A DNA stretch of 9,337 nt from PVC group bacterium (GTDB lineage Bacteria > Verrucomicrobiota > Kiritimatiellia > UBA8416 > PXDI01), in the NCBI GenBank assembly GCA_003565095.1, contig PXDI01000326.1, forward strand, positions 1-9,337. The letters run 5' to 3'. The notes under the pieces were generated by a model, which was not told the DNA's origin, did not search any database, and saw only the letters and a list, made by a program, of their open reading frames with translations. Shown in pieces: positions 1 through 7,300 of the stretch; position 1 is the first letter of the stretch, and each line of letters starts with the position of its first letter. The position numbers and the translations under genes were made by a program.

Positions 1-1275
1 AGTCTGCGCGTCAGGCAGGAGAAAGCCGCCCGCAGGGAAGCCGCCGCAAGTGGCGGACAGGTTTACCAATCCGGTCCATCCGCAACCGAAAAAGCCGCCG
101 AGAAAGCGCGGCAAGACCGTGCCCGTCACGAACAGCGTATCCACGACCGCGTTGTTTCCGACCCGGCATCATACGGCTTATACGGCCGCGACGGTCAGGA
201 CGGCGACAAGATCGACGCCGTTGTCGAACGGGAAATGGAAAAATACGACGAACGCACCGCCAAGGCCGACGAGCGCAAGCAAATTTCACCGCAGGAAAGA
301 CGCGCCGCTGAAGAACGCGACCGCCAGGAATCCCGCACCCGTGACCGCATTATCTCCGATCCTGCATCATACGGCCTCTTCGGCCGCGATGGCAAAGACC
401 GCGAAAAAATCGAAGCGGCGGTAAAGCGTGAGATGGAAAAATACGACAATTCCTCACGCATAAAGAACAATCTCATCGGCAACAACTGGTCAGACGAGGC
501 CCGGGACGCATCCCTCCGCGTCCGCCGTGAACGCGCCGCCGAGCGCCGGGGGATGTCCGTCGAAGAATACCAATCAGCGACACCCGCCCAACGCCGCGCC
601 GCCATCCGTGCCGCCGGCACTACTGACGGCCCGGTCCAGGCCGCCACACAGCAGGCGCAATCCAGACCGGCCACTCCGCGCCCGGCACCGGAAACCAGCA
701 ACATCCGCGATGCCGCTGAGAACGGCACCGAGGCGCTGACCGATCAGCAATACAACGAACTGGTTTCCGATCTGCGCACCGTGCTCGAACGCGCCGACGA
801 TAACACCCCGATCTCATCCGAGGCCGAAGCCGCCCTGATCGAACTCATCGCCGACGGCTATGCCGGGCAAAACGACAGCGACCCCGTCTTTGAATGGATG
901 GAACAAGCCTCGCAAGATCCCGACATCGGCCCGCGTATTACCGAAGCCATCGAGCGCCGCAGCCAGACCGCTCCTACCTGGCGCCCCGACGCCGGGGAAG
1001 CCCCGCACACAGACATCCGCTCTCCCGGCGAGCGCGAACCCGATCCGAGCGACCCGATCGTCACGCTTCCCGCCGAGCGCGAACCCCCGCCGGATGATCG
1101 TACACCCCATCCGGATGACCCCGATGTTGTCAGGATTCTGCCGGTGCCGGTCGACGACCCTGACGTGGTCCACACCCAGCCCTACGATCCGTCACGCGAG
1201 CAGGACTATTCCGCTGAAATGGCCCGTGAAGAAATCGAACGCGACAAGGAACGCCGCCGCATGGCAAAGCGGTAA
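1..1275 (+). CDS. 5'-truncated, highly charged repeat protein of a phage-like element (unknown function)
   Basis: The frame is open from base 1 to a TAA at 1273-1275, so the start lies left of the window and 424 residues are visible. An internal ATG at 235 lies inside a repeat and is unlikely to be the true start. The N-terminal half is rich in Arg, Glu, Asp and Ala and predicted helical. A block of about 35 residues is present twice (bases 145-249 and 343-447), both containing SDPASYGL(Y/F)GRDG and REMEKYD. A shorter SLRVRxE(K/R)AA motif begins at bases 1 and 511. The C-terminal third (about 1000-1275) is acidic and Pro-rich, with a DDPDVV word occurring twice, and looks disordered before a basic tail ending in KERRRMAKR. 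No catalytic motif was recognised. It leads a tight plus-strand run with small membrane and exported proteins, which suggests a late phage structural or accessory role. That role is inference. Confidence 0.8.
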   Translation, partial: SLRVRQEKAARREAAASGGQVYQSGPSATEKAAEKARQDRARHEQRIHDRVVSDPASYGLYGRDGQDGDKIDAVVEREMEKYDERTAKADERKQISPQERRAAEERDRQESRTRDRIISDPASYGLFGRDGKDREKIEAAVKREMEKYDNSSRIKNNLIGNNWSDEARDASLRVRRERAAERRGMSVEEYQSATPAQRRAAIRAAGTTDGPVQAATQQAQSRPATPRPAPETSNIRDAAENGTEALTDQQYNELVSDLRTVLERADDNTPISSEAEAALIELIADGYAGQNDSDPVFEWMEQASQDPDIGPRITEAIERRSQTAPTWRPDAGEAPHTDIRSPGEREPDPSDPIVTLPAEREPPPDDRTPHPDDPDVVRILPVPVDDPDVVHTQPYDPSREQDYSAEMAREEIERDKERRRMAKR

Positions 1276-1287
1276 AGGAGATCCATT

Positions 1288-1671
1288 ATGAAGGCTGTCA
1301 TTATATCCGCGCTTCTGGTGACAACGGTTATTGGTGCGTATGCCGAAGAACCCGCGCCTGTAAGGGTTGACCCTATCAATGGCGGTGCGGCCGTAATGGT
1401 TGATGTCGGTCGCTTGCACCGCATCCGGGAATGGGTGGTTGAAAACCGTGGCAAGGCCGCCCTTGCTGTCATCGGCGCCGTTGCCTTTGACAGGGCGGCC
1501 TACAACAACAACTGGGTTTGGTACCACGACCGCGCCCGCAGCTCCGGCGGGGATGTCAACGTTGATGAATCCCTCACCGGTGTTGAACAGGAAGCCGAAG
1601 GTTCACAGGCCATCAACGTCTACGTGGCCAACAGCGACAACGTCACAATCAGCATTCGCAGAGAGCCGTAG
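1288..1671 (+). CDS. Small exported protein with signal peptide (unknown)
   Basis: 127 residues. The ATG at 1288 follows a good ribosome binding site (AAGGAGAT, about 1274-1281) and lies 12 bases after the preceding stop. Residues 1-19 form a classical signal peptide: Lys2, a hydrophobic core, and an Ala-Tyr-Ala site at 17-19 before two Glu. A second moderately hydrophobic stretch lies at about 57-70 (KAALAVIGAVAF) and could be a membrane segment or a buried helix. It is followed by an aromatic patch (NNNWVWYH, 73-80). The C-terminal 40 residues alternate polar and beta-branched residues (INVYVANSDNVTISI), as in a small beta structure. Its place between the repeat protein and a holin-like membrane protein would fit a cell-envelope or lysis accessory role, but no family was recognised. 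No lipobox cysteine is seen, so it is not an obvious o-spanin lipoprotein. Confidence 0.75.
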   Translation: MKAVIISALLVTTVIGAYAEEPAPVRVDPINGGAAVMVDVGRLHRIREWVVENRGKAALAVIGAVAFDRAAYNNNWVWYHDRARSSGGDVNVDESLTGVEQEAEGSQAINVYVANSDNVTISIRREP

Positions 1672-1686
1672 GGAAGGGGACTCACG

Positions 1687-1965
1687 ATGCCGCCGGAATA
1701 CGTCACACGGGAAACATGCCAGCAGACGTCCACAGCCCTGCTTGAGAGCCAGCAACAGCTCCACAGCAAGCTCGACAGCATGGAGCGGCGTTTATTCCGC
1801 GACAACGGCAGTGTCTCGATCCAGACCCGCATCGACCGTCACGAGCAATCCCTGCGCCTCCTGCTCTGGATCGTCGGCATCATTGCCGGCACAATGCTGG
1901 TATCCTTCACCGGCACCCTTGCACTCCTGATCCGTGAAGCCATGCTCCGGGGGGTGCACGCATGA
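1687..1965 (+). CDS. Coiled-coil plus single transmembrane helix protein, holin/XhlA-like
   Basis: 92 residues. The ATG at 1687 is preceded by an AAGGGGA ribosome binding site at 1674-1680. The N-terminal half is polar and helical (LLESQQQLHSKLDSMERRL, about 18-36), followed by a heptad-like IDRHEQSLRL. One strong membrane helix covers about residues 56-82 (LLLWIVGIIAGTMLVSF and onward), and a short tail follows with two Arg and one Glu. This architecture matches the XhlA or haemolysin-like holin accessory proteins of phages, which are about 80-100 residues with a coiled coil followed by one C-terminal helix. The match is by shape, not by a diagnostic motif. Its stop overlaps the start of the next gene (ATGA at 1962-1965), so the two are probably translationally coupled. 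It could equally be a membrane anchor for that neighbour. Confidence 0.75.
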   Translation: MPPEYVTRETCQQTSTALLESQQQLHSKLDSMERRLFRDNGSVSIQTRIDRHEQSLRLLLWIVGIIAGTMLVSFTGTLALLIREAMLRGVHA

Positions 1966-2324
1966 GCCGCCAGCCGACCAGGGAAAGCGAACGCATCCGC
2001 ATTCAAAAGAGCTTCGTTGTCTACAGCCTCGACGACCAGCAACGCCGCTGGATCCTCGAAGCCCTTGACTCCGACCAATGGGACTGGTTCAAAGACTGCG
2101 ACGGTTGCACCGGTGTATCAGAACTCCACTGGCCGACCAAATACTTCCCGCCCTGCCTGCGCCACGACTTCGACTGGGCCACCGGCAACGGCGGCATGGA
2201 AGGCAGCAAGATATTCTACAATCTCCAGCGCGCCTACGGCGTCCCCCGCTGGCGCTCCGCCCTCCGCACCTCCGCCGTCACCGTCGTCTGGTACACCTGG
2301 TCCCGCTTCTTCCGCCGCCGATGA
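1962..2324 (+). CDS. Phospholipase A2-like phage protein
   Basis: 120 residues. The ATG overlaps the previous stop, and a G-rich ribosome binding site (GGGGGG) lies about 8 bases upstream. The core has Cys46, an Asp-Gly-Cys at 47-49, then PPCLRHDFDW at 63-72. The Cys-x-Arg-His-Asp-Phe arrangement is typical of prokaryotic phospholipase A2 proteins, where the His-Asp pair activates water for sn-2 ester hydrolysis in a Ca-dependent way. By that comparison His68 and Asp69 are the catalytic and metal-binding residues, and Cys46/49/65 are disulphide candidates. The second helix normally supplies another Asp. Here the matching stretch reads GMEGSKIFYNLQRA, with no clear Asp, so activity is uncertain. 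The C-terminus (about 102-117) is a hydrophobic, aromatic segment ending in FFRRR, possibly membrane-associating. There is no signal peptide. As the last gene of a phage late run it may act on membranes at lysis or entry. Confidence 0.72.
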   Translation: MSRQPTRESERIRIQKSFVVYSLDDQQRRWILEALDSDQWDWFKDCDGCTGVSELHWPTKYFPPCLRHDFDWATGNGGMEGSKIFYNLQRAYGVPRWRSALRTSAVTVVWYTWSRFFRRR

Positions 2325-2336
2325 CAAACCATCTAT

Positions 2337-2349
2337 CGGGCGTCGCCCG
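2337..2349. terminator. Short GC hairpin between convergent genes
   Basis: CGGGC-GTC-GCCCG can form a 5-bp stem in the 92-base gap where the plus-strand phage run meets the 3' end of the integrase gene. It lacks a following T-run on either strand, so a role in termination is only positional. Nothing else was recognised in 2325-2416. Confidence 0.2.
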
Positions 2350-2416
2350 GTCACCGCGTCAAGTCACTGCGAGTTTTCGTGCCTTATTCACCACGCCGCA
2401 CGTTCTTCCCTGCGGA

Positions 2417-3751
2417 TCAATCGACCAGCGCTTGCTTCAGCTCACCCTTAATCTCTCTCCAGTTTTTGCTGTTGAGTTTGTTAGCCAGCTTTAAAATCTT
2501 TTTTTTCAACGCTTCATTTTGAGTCTCGATAGCCTCCAGCGGTCCGGGTAACGCTTTTGGGCTCAGGTCCGGCCTGTTGCCCTCGATCCGTGTAGCCAGT
2601 TCACTGGCTATATCTGCGCCTATTTGCTGGTAGTGCTCAAGCATTCCGTCGGTGGTATGCCCGGTAATGCTTTTAATCATTGCGTCCGGCATCCCGGCGG
2701 CAGTTGCCGCGGTTGTGAAGAAGTGTCTCAGACTATGTGCTCCATATACAGCAACAGAACGCTTCCGGTCGGATCGCTCTTCATTGGTTTGCATCCCGGC
2801 CTTCTCAAAAGCAGATGTAATGGTCCTTGTTAATGTCGCGCCGTCACGTTCGTAGCTTGCCGCGAGCTTCGGGAAAATATAGGCCCTTGGGTTCAACGCC
2901 CGTCCAGATTGCCGGCGGTTGAGGACTTCAAGGGCCGCCGGGAATATCGGTATATGTACCAGTTTGCCCTGTCGCCGAGCGGTTTTCATCGGGGCCAATG
3001 TGATGACACGCGTTGAGAAATCTATGCTCCCCCACTTCATCAATACGGCATCCGCCCGCCGCAATCCTGTCCACGCCAGCAGGATAAATAAATCCTTCAA
3101 ATCTGGATCAGCTTCAACGGCTGCCAGCAGACTTTCAAATTGCGCCGGAGTGAGCGCCCTTTTCCGGTTCGCAAGCGGTGTCAGCTTTTTAGGGGTGATC
3201 TTGTTCCATGGATTAACAGTTAATTTACATTCATCTTCCAGCACGCGCCAAACCATTCTCAGTAAGTTCCGGTGCTGGTTGAAGGTTGAGGCCGACAGCC
3301 TTGCGGCAGACAATTCCTTGGCGTATGCGGCAGCCATTGCCGGCGTTACATCCCGGAGGGTTTTCGCTTGCGGATGTTCCTTCTTCAGCCACGCAGCAAA
3401 GCGTTTCCACTCGGAATGGTATCGCTCAAGTGTTGCTTCTCCGGAATCCGGCCGTGCCGGTGACCCCATAAAACAGCTCCATACTTCCTCTACGGGGGGT
3501 GGTGGCTTGAGTTCGTCTTCAAGTTGTGCCAGCTTCGCCTTGCGGCCGCTCAATCGGGTCTGCACGGCCTCCAGGACATTCACCTCGTTGCCCAGCATGT
3601 AAGGCGCCATGATATCGGTCTTCAGCTTTTCAGCTTCACGCCGTTTCGTGGTCCCCGTGCATTTGACAATCGCCTTGCCGTCAACCACAGTTCTGACATA
3701 CCAGTTCCCGCCTTTTTTCCGCTGAAAAAGATAACCGCTTCTTGTTTTCAC
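2417..3751 (-). CDS. int: Tyrosine recombinase / phage-type integrase
   Basis: 444 residues, GTG start at 3751, with AAGGAGGG about 11 bases upstream. Residues 1-45 look like an AP2-like arm-binding domain with an RKKGGNWYVR stretch. About 100-190 is the SAM-like core-binding domain. About 198-380 is the catalytic domain, with the full set of active-site residues visible: Arg231 (TGLRRAD), Lys256 (PMKTARR), His339 and Arg342 (HSLRH), His365 (TGHTT) and nucleophile Tyr374 (LEHYQQ). Such enzymes recombine attP with attB through a covalent 3'-phosphotyrosine intermediate. The protein continues about 65 residues past the nucleophile with a Lys-rich predicted coiled coil (EALKKKILKLANKLNSK), which is longer than usual. 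It lies next to the tRNA-Leu remnant at 3875-3933, its presumed target, and faces away from it. No excisionase was recognised nearby. Confidence 0.95.
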   Translation of the reverse strand: MKTRSGYLFQRKKGGNWYVRTVVDGKAIVKCTGTTKRREAEKLKTDIMAPYMLGNEVNVLEAVQTRLSGRKAKLAQLEDELKPPPPVEEVWSCFMGSPARPDSGEATLERYHSEWKRFAAWLKKEHPQAKTLRDVTPAMAAAYAKELSAARLSASTFNQHRNLLRMVWRVLEDECKLTVNPWNKITPKKLTPLANRKRALTPAQFESLLAAVEADPDLKDLFILLAWTGLRRADAVLMKWGSIDFSTRVITLAPMKTARRQGKLVHIPIFPAALEVLNRRQSGRALNPRAYIFPKLAASYERDGATLTRTITSAFEKAGMQTNEERSDRKRSVAVYGAHSLRHFFTTAATAAGMPDAMIKSITGHTTDGMLEHYQQIGADIASELATRIEGNRPDLSPKALPGPLEAIETQNEALKKKILKLANKLNSKNWREIKGELKQALVD

Positions 3752-3830
3752 AGGCTTGTTTCCCTCCTTGCGCTTGTTTGCTGTTTCGTGCTAAGAATCT
3801 ATCAAATTGGTTCGGCAAGTGCAACCATAA

Positions 3831-3859
3831 AGAATACACGAAGCCGAAAAAGCTTACAA
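3831..3859 (-). promoter_or_regulatory. Candidate integrase promoter
   Basis: Reading the minus strand, TTGTAA (3854-3859) and TATTCT (3831-3836) are separated by 17 bases, each matching 4 of 6 consensus positions of a sigma-70-type promoter. It would give a leader of roughly 70 bases before the GTG at 3751. The -35 element lies 15 bases from the attachment core, so insertion or excision would change the sequence just upstream. The match is modest. Confidence 0.3.
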
Positions 3860-3874
3860 ATAAGGGGTTTGAGC

Positions 3875-3933
3875 CGGACTTAAAATCCGATGAGCAATAG
3901 CTCGTGAGGGTTCGACTCCCTCCCCAGGCACCA
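3875..3933 (+). pseudogene. tRNA-Leu(UAA) 3' fragment at the integration junction
   Basis: The sequence reads as the 3' two-thirds of a class II tRNA. It has the anticodon arm CGGA-CTTAAAA-TCCG with anticodon TAA at 3881-3883 and a long variable arm (GAGC/GCTC stem, 3892-3903). The T arm is GAGGG-TTCGACT-CCCTC (3906-3922), followed by acceptor strand CCCAGGC, discriminator A and encoded CCA (3931-3933). The matching 5' acceptor strand (GCCTGGG) and a D arm are absent upstream, where AT-rich integrase leader sequence lies instead. Pairing of the anticodon stem fails at the outermost pair (C3874 against A3890). The fragment is therefore not a functional tRNA but the displaced 3' end left by integration. 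The intact gene should be at the element's other end. Confidence 0.85.
3875..3933. other. Attachment-site junction (att core within tRNA-Leu)
   Basis: The tRNA fragment marks where element DNA (left, ending with the integrase leader) meets flanking DNA (right). The core of identity probably starts near 3875, because base 3874 already breaks the anticodon stem, and it may extend up to the CCA end. Tyrosine recombinases commonly cross over in the anticodon or T arm of tRNA genes. Which part is exchanged here cannot be seen without the other end. Confidence 0.65.
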
Positions 3934-3963
3934 CTGTGAAACCGCCGTCTTTATTGGCTTGAA

Positions 3964-3983
3964 CGCTCGTTAGCGGCTTTTTT
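3964..3983 (+). terminator. Possible weak intrinsic terminator after the tRNA fragment
   Basis: A small hairpin CGCT-CGTT-AGCG (3964-3975) is followed by GC and six T (3978-3983), about 30 bases after the tRNA CCA end. It would suit termination of the original tRNA-Leu transcript. The stem is only 4 bp, so confidence is low. Confidence 0.3.
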
Positions 3984-4033
3984 GCTTCCGGCTTGTTGTG
4001 CTTCTGTTCCGCTCAAATCTGCTGTTTTCCGTA

Positions 4034-4119
4034 CTCTCCGTGCCCTTCAGTCCCGCAGGGACAATCTTTTATCACCCGCGTCGCTTTGCTCCGCAGGAGT
4101 GTACGGAGGCCACGGAGAG
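4034..4119. repeat. Imperfect inverted repeat with CTCTCCGTG arms
   Basis: CTCTCCGTG (4034-4042) reappears as its complement CACGGAGAG at 4111-4119. A separate 5-bp hairpin GTCCC-GCA-GGGAC lies between at 4050-4062. The words resemble the CTCCGTG-type intergenic repeats common in some GC-rich bacterial genomes. No coding potential is convincing in 3934-4331. Confidence 0.5.
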
Positions 4120-4136
4120 GGAGGGGGATGTTAACC

Positions 4137-4274
4137 CACGGATGGGAAACCCGACCCACGGATTCAGATTGAAAGACTCTTAGCCGGGATCATTATTTTG
4201 AAATAGACAGCAATGCCGCCCAATTCTATGTCCCATCCGCATCCCCCATCCGTGGGCCGGGTTTCCCATCCGTG
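4137..4274. repeat. 27-base near-perfect inverted repeat, REP/MITE-like
   Basis: The left arm (4137-4163) and right arm (4248-4274) are reverse complements at 26 of 27 positions, with an 84-base spacer. Each arm is itself built from short words. CCCACGGAT occurs at 4135-4143 and 4155-4163, and CCCATCCG(TG/C) occurs at 4232-4240, 4245-4254 and 4265-4274. As RNA it would fold into a long stem in either direction. It lies 58 bases beyond the stop of the FtsK-like gene, so it could act as a 3' barrier or attenuator for that operon. Its make-up looks more like a dispersed intergenic repeat. No transposase, target duplication or T-run was identified. Confidence 0.8.
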
Positions 4275-4331
4275 ATACAACTTACCTTCCTCCCCACTAC
4301 GCAGTGAACGGGTGGTTGAAAAATCTTTGCT

Positions 4332-7300
4332 TCAGGCTTTGCCGCGGTGTGCCGCGATCAGTGTGCAGGCTTTTTCGAGCCAATCAGGTGATGGCATGGC
4401 GTAAGGTCTGAAGATTTCGCTGTAGCTTTGTTGTTCATCGTGAAAGAGTGCCCGGTATAAGCCCAGGCGCGCTGCCGCCGGGGTATCAATTAAGGCCGCC
4501 GAATCATTCACGCTCATTTGGAACAAAACCCGCATCCCGAATTCCGCAATGGCTTTGCGACTCAAGAACCGGTTCAGGTTGCTGTAAGAATCACACGTAA
4601 CGATCAAATGCATGCCAAGACCGCTCCCTTTAAGAATGATTTCGTTTAGATGTGATCCGGCTGATTTGGCAGCGTTCTCATCGGCGGAAAATCCGAAATC
4701 TTCTTCAAAACGCAACTGCTTGAATCGCTGGATGCCGCTGATAAGAATAAATATGCTTTGATTATCTGCGCCAGTCTCGCGGTTTTCGCGCTTATTTAAC
4801 TCAACTGCCAGCCGATCGGCTTCCCTGTCAATATCCCGTGCTCCAACGATGACTATTTCATGCGGTAGTCCCTCTCTGAGCAATTCCAAGGTCCTGAGCC
4901 GGTCGGAATCTGGCGGAGAATCATCAACCACAACGAGCTGCAGGCGGTCATGCGGATGCTGTGCCGCCAGTGCCACAATGGCGCCCACCAGTCCGGCAAA
5001 TGCTGTTTCATGCTGTTGTCCGGCCACAAGCAGGTGGCTACCCGCATGCCTGGGGAAGAGCGCTTCCGTCGGTCCTTTGATCCGGTTTGGTTCACCGAGC
5101 CAGATCCGCGCTTCCTGCGGCAACGCCGTCGGAAAAGAATTAAGTAGCGAGCGCAGTTCGCGGTTTGACTCAATTTCCGCAGGTGCATTCCCTTCAAAAA
5201 CCACCGGGGAAGGATGTTCCGGGCGGGTACGTTCGGCCAATTCCTGCAGGGAAGTCAGATAGCTGTCACGTTGTGCATCCGTCAGCCAGACGATTTGGAA
5301 CGGGCTGTTTCCTTCGATCCGCCCGGCGGCATCATTATAGATTGCCTCGCCTGGCCGTGACAGCAAACGCGGTGCGGCATTGTCATCGTCCATAATCAGA
5401 TACGAATCGGCTTCATTGCACTGCAATGCAATTCTGATGGCCATCTGTCCAAGTGTAGCGCGCGCCAGAGTATATGCTCCGCCGAGTGTCTGTGATCCCA
5501 GAAGTACGTGAATGCCGAATGCGCGCCCCTGCCTGACAATCCTGTCAAGCAGCAAGCCGGCTGCGCGTGAAATCTCGTCCTCATCGACAAAGAATTCCTG
5601 GAATTCGTCCACGATCAAAAGTGTGCGTGGCAGCGTTTCCCCGCTGGCCTGCTTGTATGCGGAAAGGTCCTGAACCCCCAGCTTACGGAACAGGTCGCCG
5701 CGGCGGCTCAATTCCCCGTCAACGCGTTCCAGAACACTCAAGCCGAATTCGCGGTCGCTCTCAATTGCCACCACCTTTGCATGCGGCAGTTGGTGTGTTG
5801 CGTAACACTTAAACTCAACACCTTTTTTGAAATCGACCAGATAAAACTCTACTTGGTCCGGACTGCACCACAATGCCAGATTTGATATTATGACATGAAA
5901 CAGCGTCGATTTTCCTGAACCGGTTTTGCCGGCAATCAGCACATGTTGAAGCGTACCCTTGCCAAGCGAGAGAAACTGTTGCTTGGTTGCCCCGGTGCGC
6001 CCGATGGCAATCCGCAGTTCTTCGCTGGTTTCAACCGACCAGCGTTGTTCCGGGGGTGGTGCAATATTGGCAAACGGCACCTCGACTCTTCCGGAGTCGA
6101 GACTGCAATGTCCCACGTTCTTCAGGAAAGCGGTTGCAAGTGTCGGCTCAGGCGGTTCATCCAGTGCTATTACTGTGCCGCGGCTGGGGGGGTTGACCAG
6201 GATGAAGCCGCGGTAGCTGTCCACGAGTTGAAGCATATTGCGGCGCAGCTCATCCGGCACAAAATCCTGCGGTGCGGTACGGCGCTGGTCCCAGTGCAGC
6301 AGCAGGAAAACACCGCAGCGCGCTCCGCTTGCGGCGATACTCATCATCCGTCGGACCGCCAGCTCACTGAAGTTAGCGGGAAAATCGGCGACGACCACGA
6401 AATGGTATTTTTCGGCAATCTCGCCGGCCTGCCGGTTGTAATCGGCAATGGTCGCATACTCATTACGCAAATACATTTGGATCACTTTCTCCATATGCTC
6501 ATTTAGGTCCGCCAGCCGGTCTTCAATCTGGCGCGGTTGTGTCCATATGCGACTGTTGACAATACTTTCCTCGAAATCCGCCAGATGCATTATTCCGGCA
6601 AAATTCTGGCCGAGTTCGACCGGGTCAATAATGGTGAAGGCCACTTTGCCGGGCGGAGAGCCGGCCAGCAGGCGCAGGATGATATTATTCAGCGCCCCCA
6701 GTGCGCTTTTGCGGCAGGCGGCACGAGTCTCAAAAAGCAGTGAACCTTGCTGCGGCAGTTTGATGAAAACCGGCATATCAAAACAATCCGGTCCCGGAAA
6801 AGCAAGTCGCGAGTCCGTGGTAAATTGACCGCACAGTTCCGGCAGGTTCACATGCATCTTCCCGAAAGCCGTCGCATCCACAAATTCATCCGGCGCCTGC
6901 CATTTCCCCCAGGATTGCGCATCCCATTCCGGAAACAATGCGGCCGCGGCCGCATTGATTTCATTTACTTTGTTATACAGCGGCAGTACGTTTGTCCGCC
7001 ACTCATTCTCCAAGGCTGTCCATTGTGAATCAAAATCACTGTAAACACGTTTACGGAGCAGTTCAAAATCTTTGCGCAAGGTCTCTATTCTGGCGGCATT
7101 TTCAGTGCGTAATTGTTCAATAGTCTGCGCATGTTCTTTTTCCAGCAAGGCGCGGCGTTCGCGGCTGACGCGCTCATGCCGCCGCCGCAGTTTTTCCGCT
7201 GTGCAATACAGCTCCCGTTCGCCTTCCGCGCGAAGCTGCGGATCTTCCTGTGGTGAGGGAGTGTTCCATTTTTCTTCAAGTCCGGCCGCAGTGGTGTCGT

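Noticed and set aside
195..728. A 177-codon minus-strand frame across the repeat protein.
   Set aside because: It is rich in Ser and Arg and is the complement of the plus-strand repeats, whose conservation at the amino-acid level shows that the plus strand is coding.
3848..3933. A complete functional tRNA-Leu gene.
   Set aside because: No 5' acceptor strand complementary to CCCAGGC and no D arm exist upstream, and the outer anticodon-stem pair is broken.
3998..4183. A 61-codon open frame on the plus strand after the tRNA fragment.
   Set aside because: It runs through the inverted-repeat patches, has no ribosome binding site, and its translation is low-complexity without family resemblance.
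5943..6506. A 187-codon plus-strand frame opposite the FtsK-like gene.
   Set aside because: It is antisense to the conserved Walker A module and the region before it, and its translation resembles no protein family. It is a shadow of the real gene.
6936..6957. A perfect 22-base palindrome of overlapping GCGGCCGC sites inside the FtsK-like gene.
   Set aside because: It encodes a run of five Ala in a helix, and GC-rich Ala codons readily give such palindromes. There is no partner site or regulatory context.
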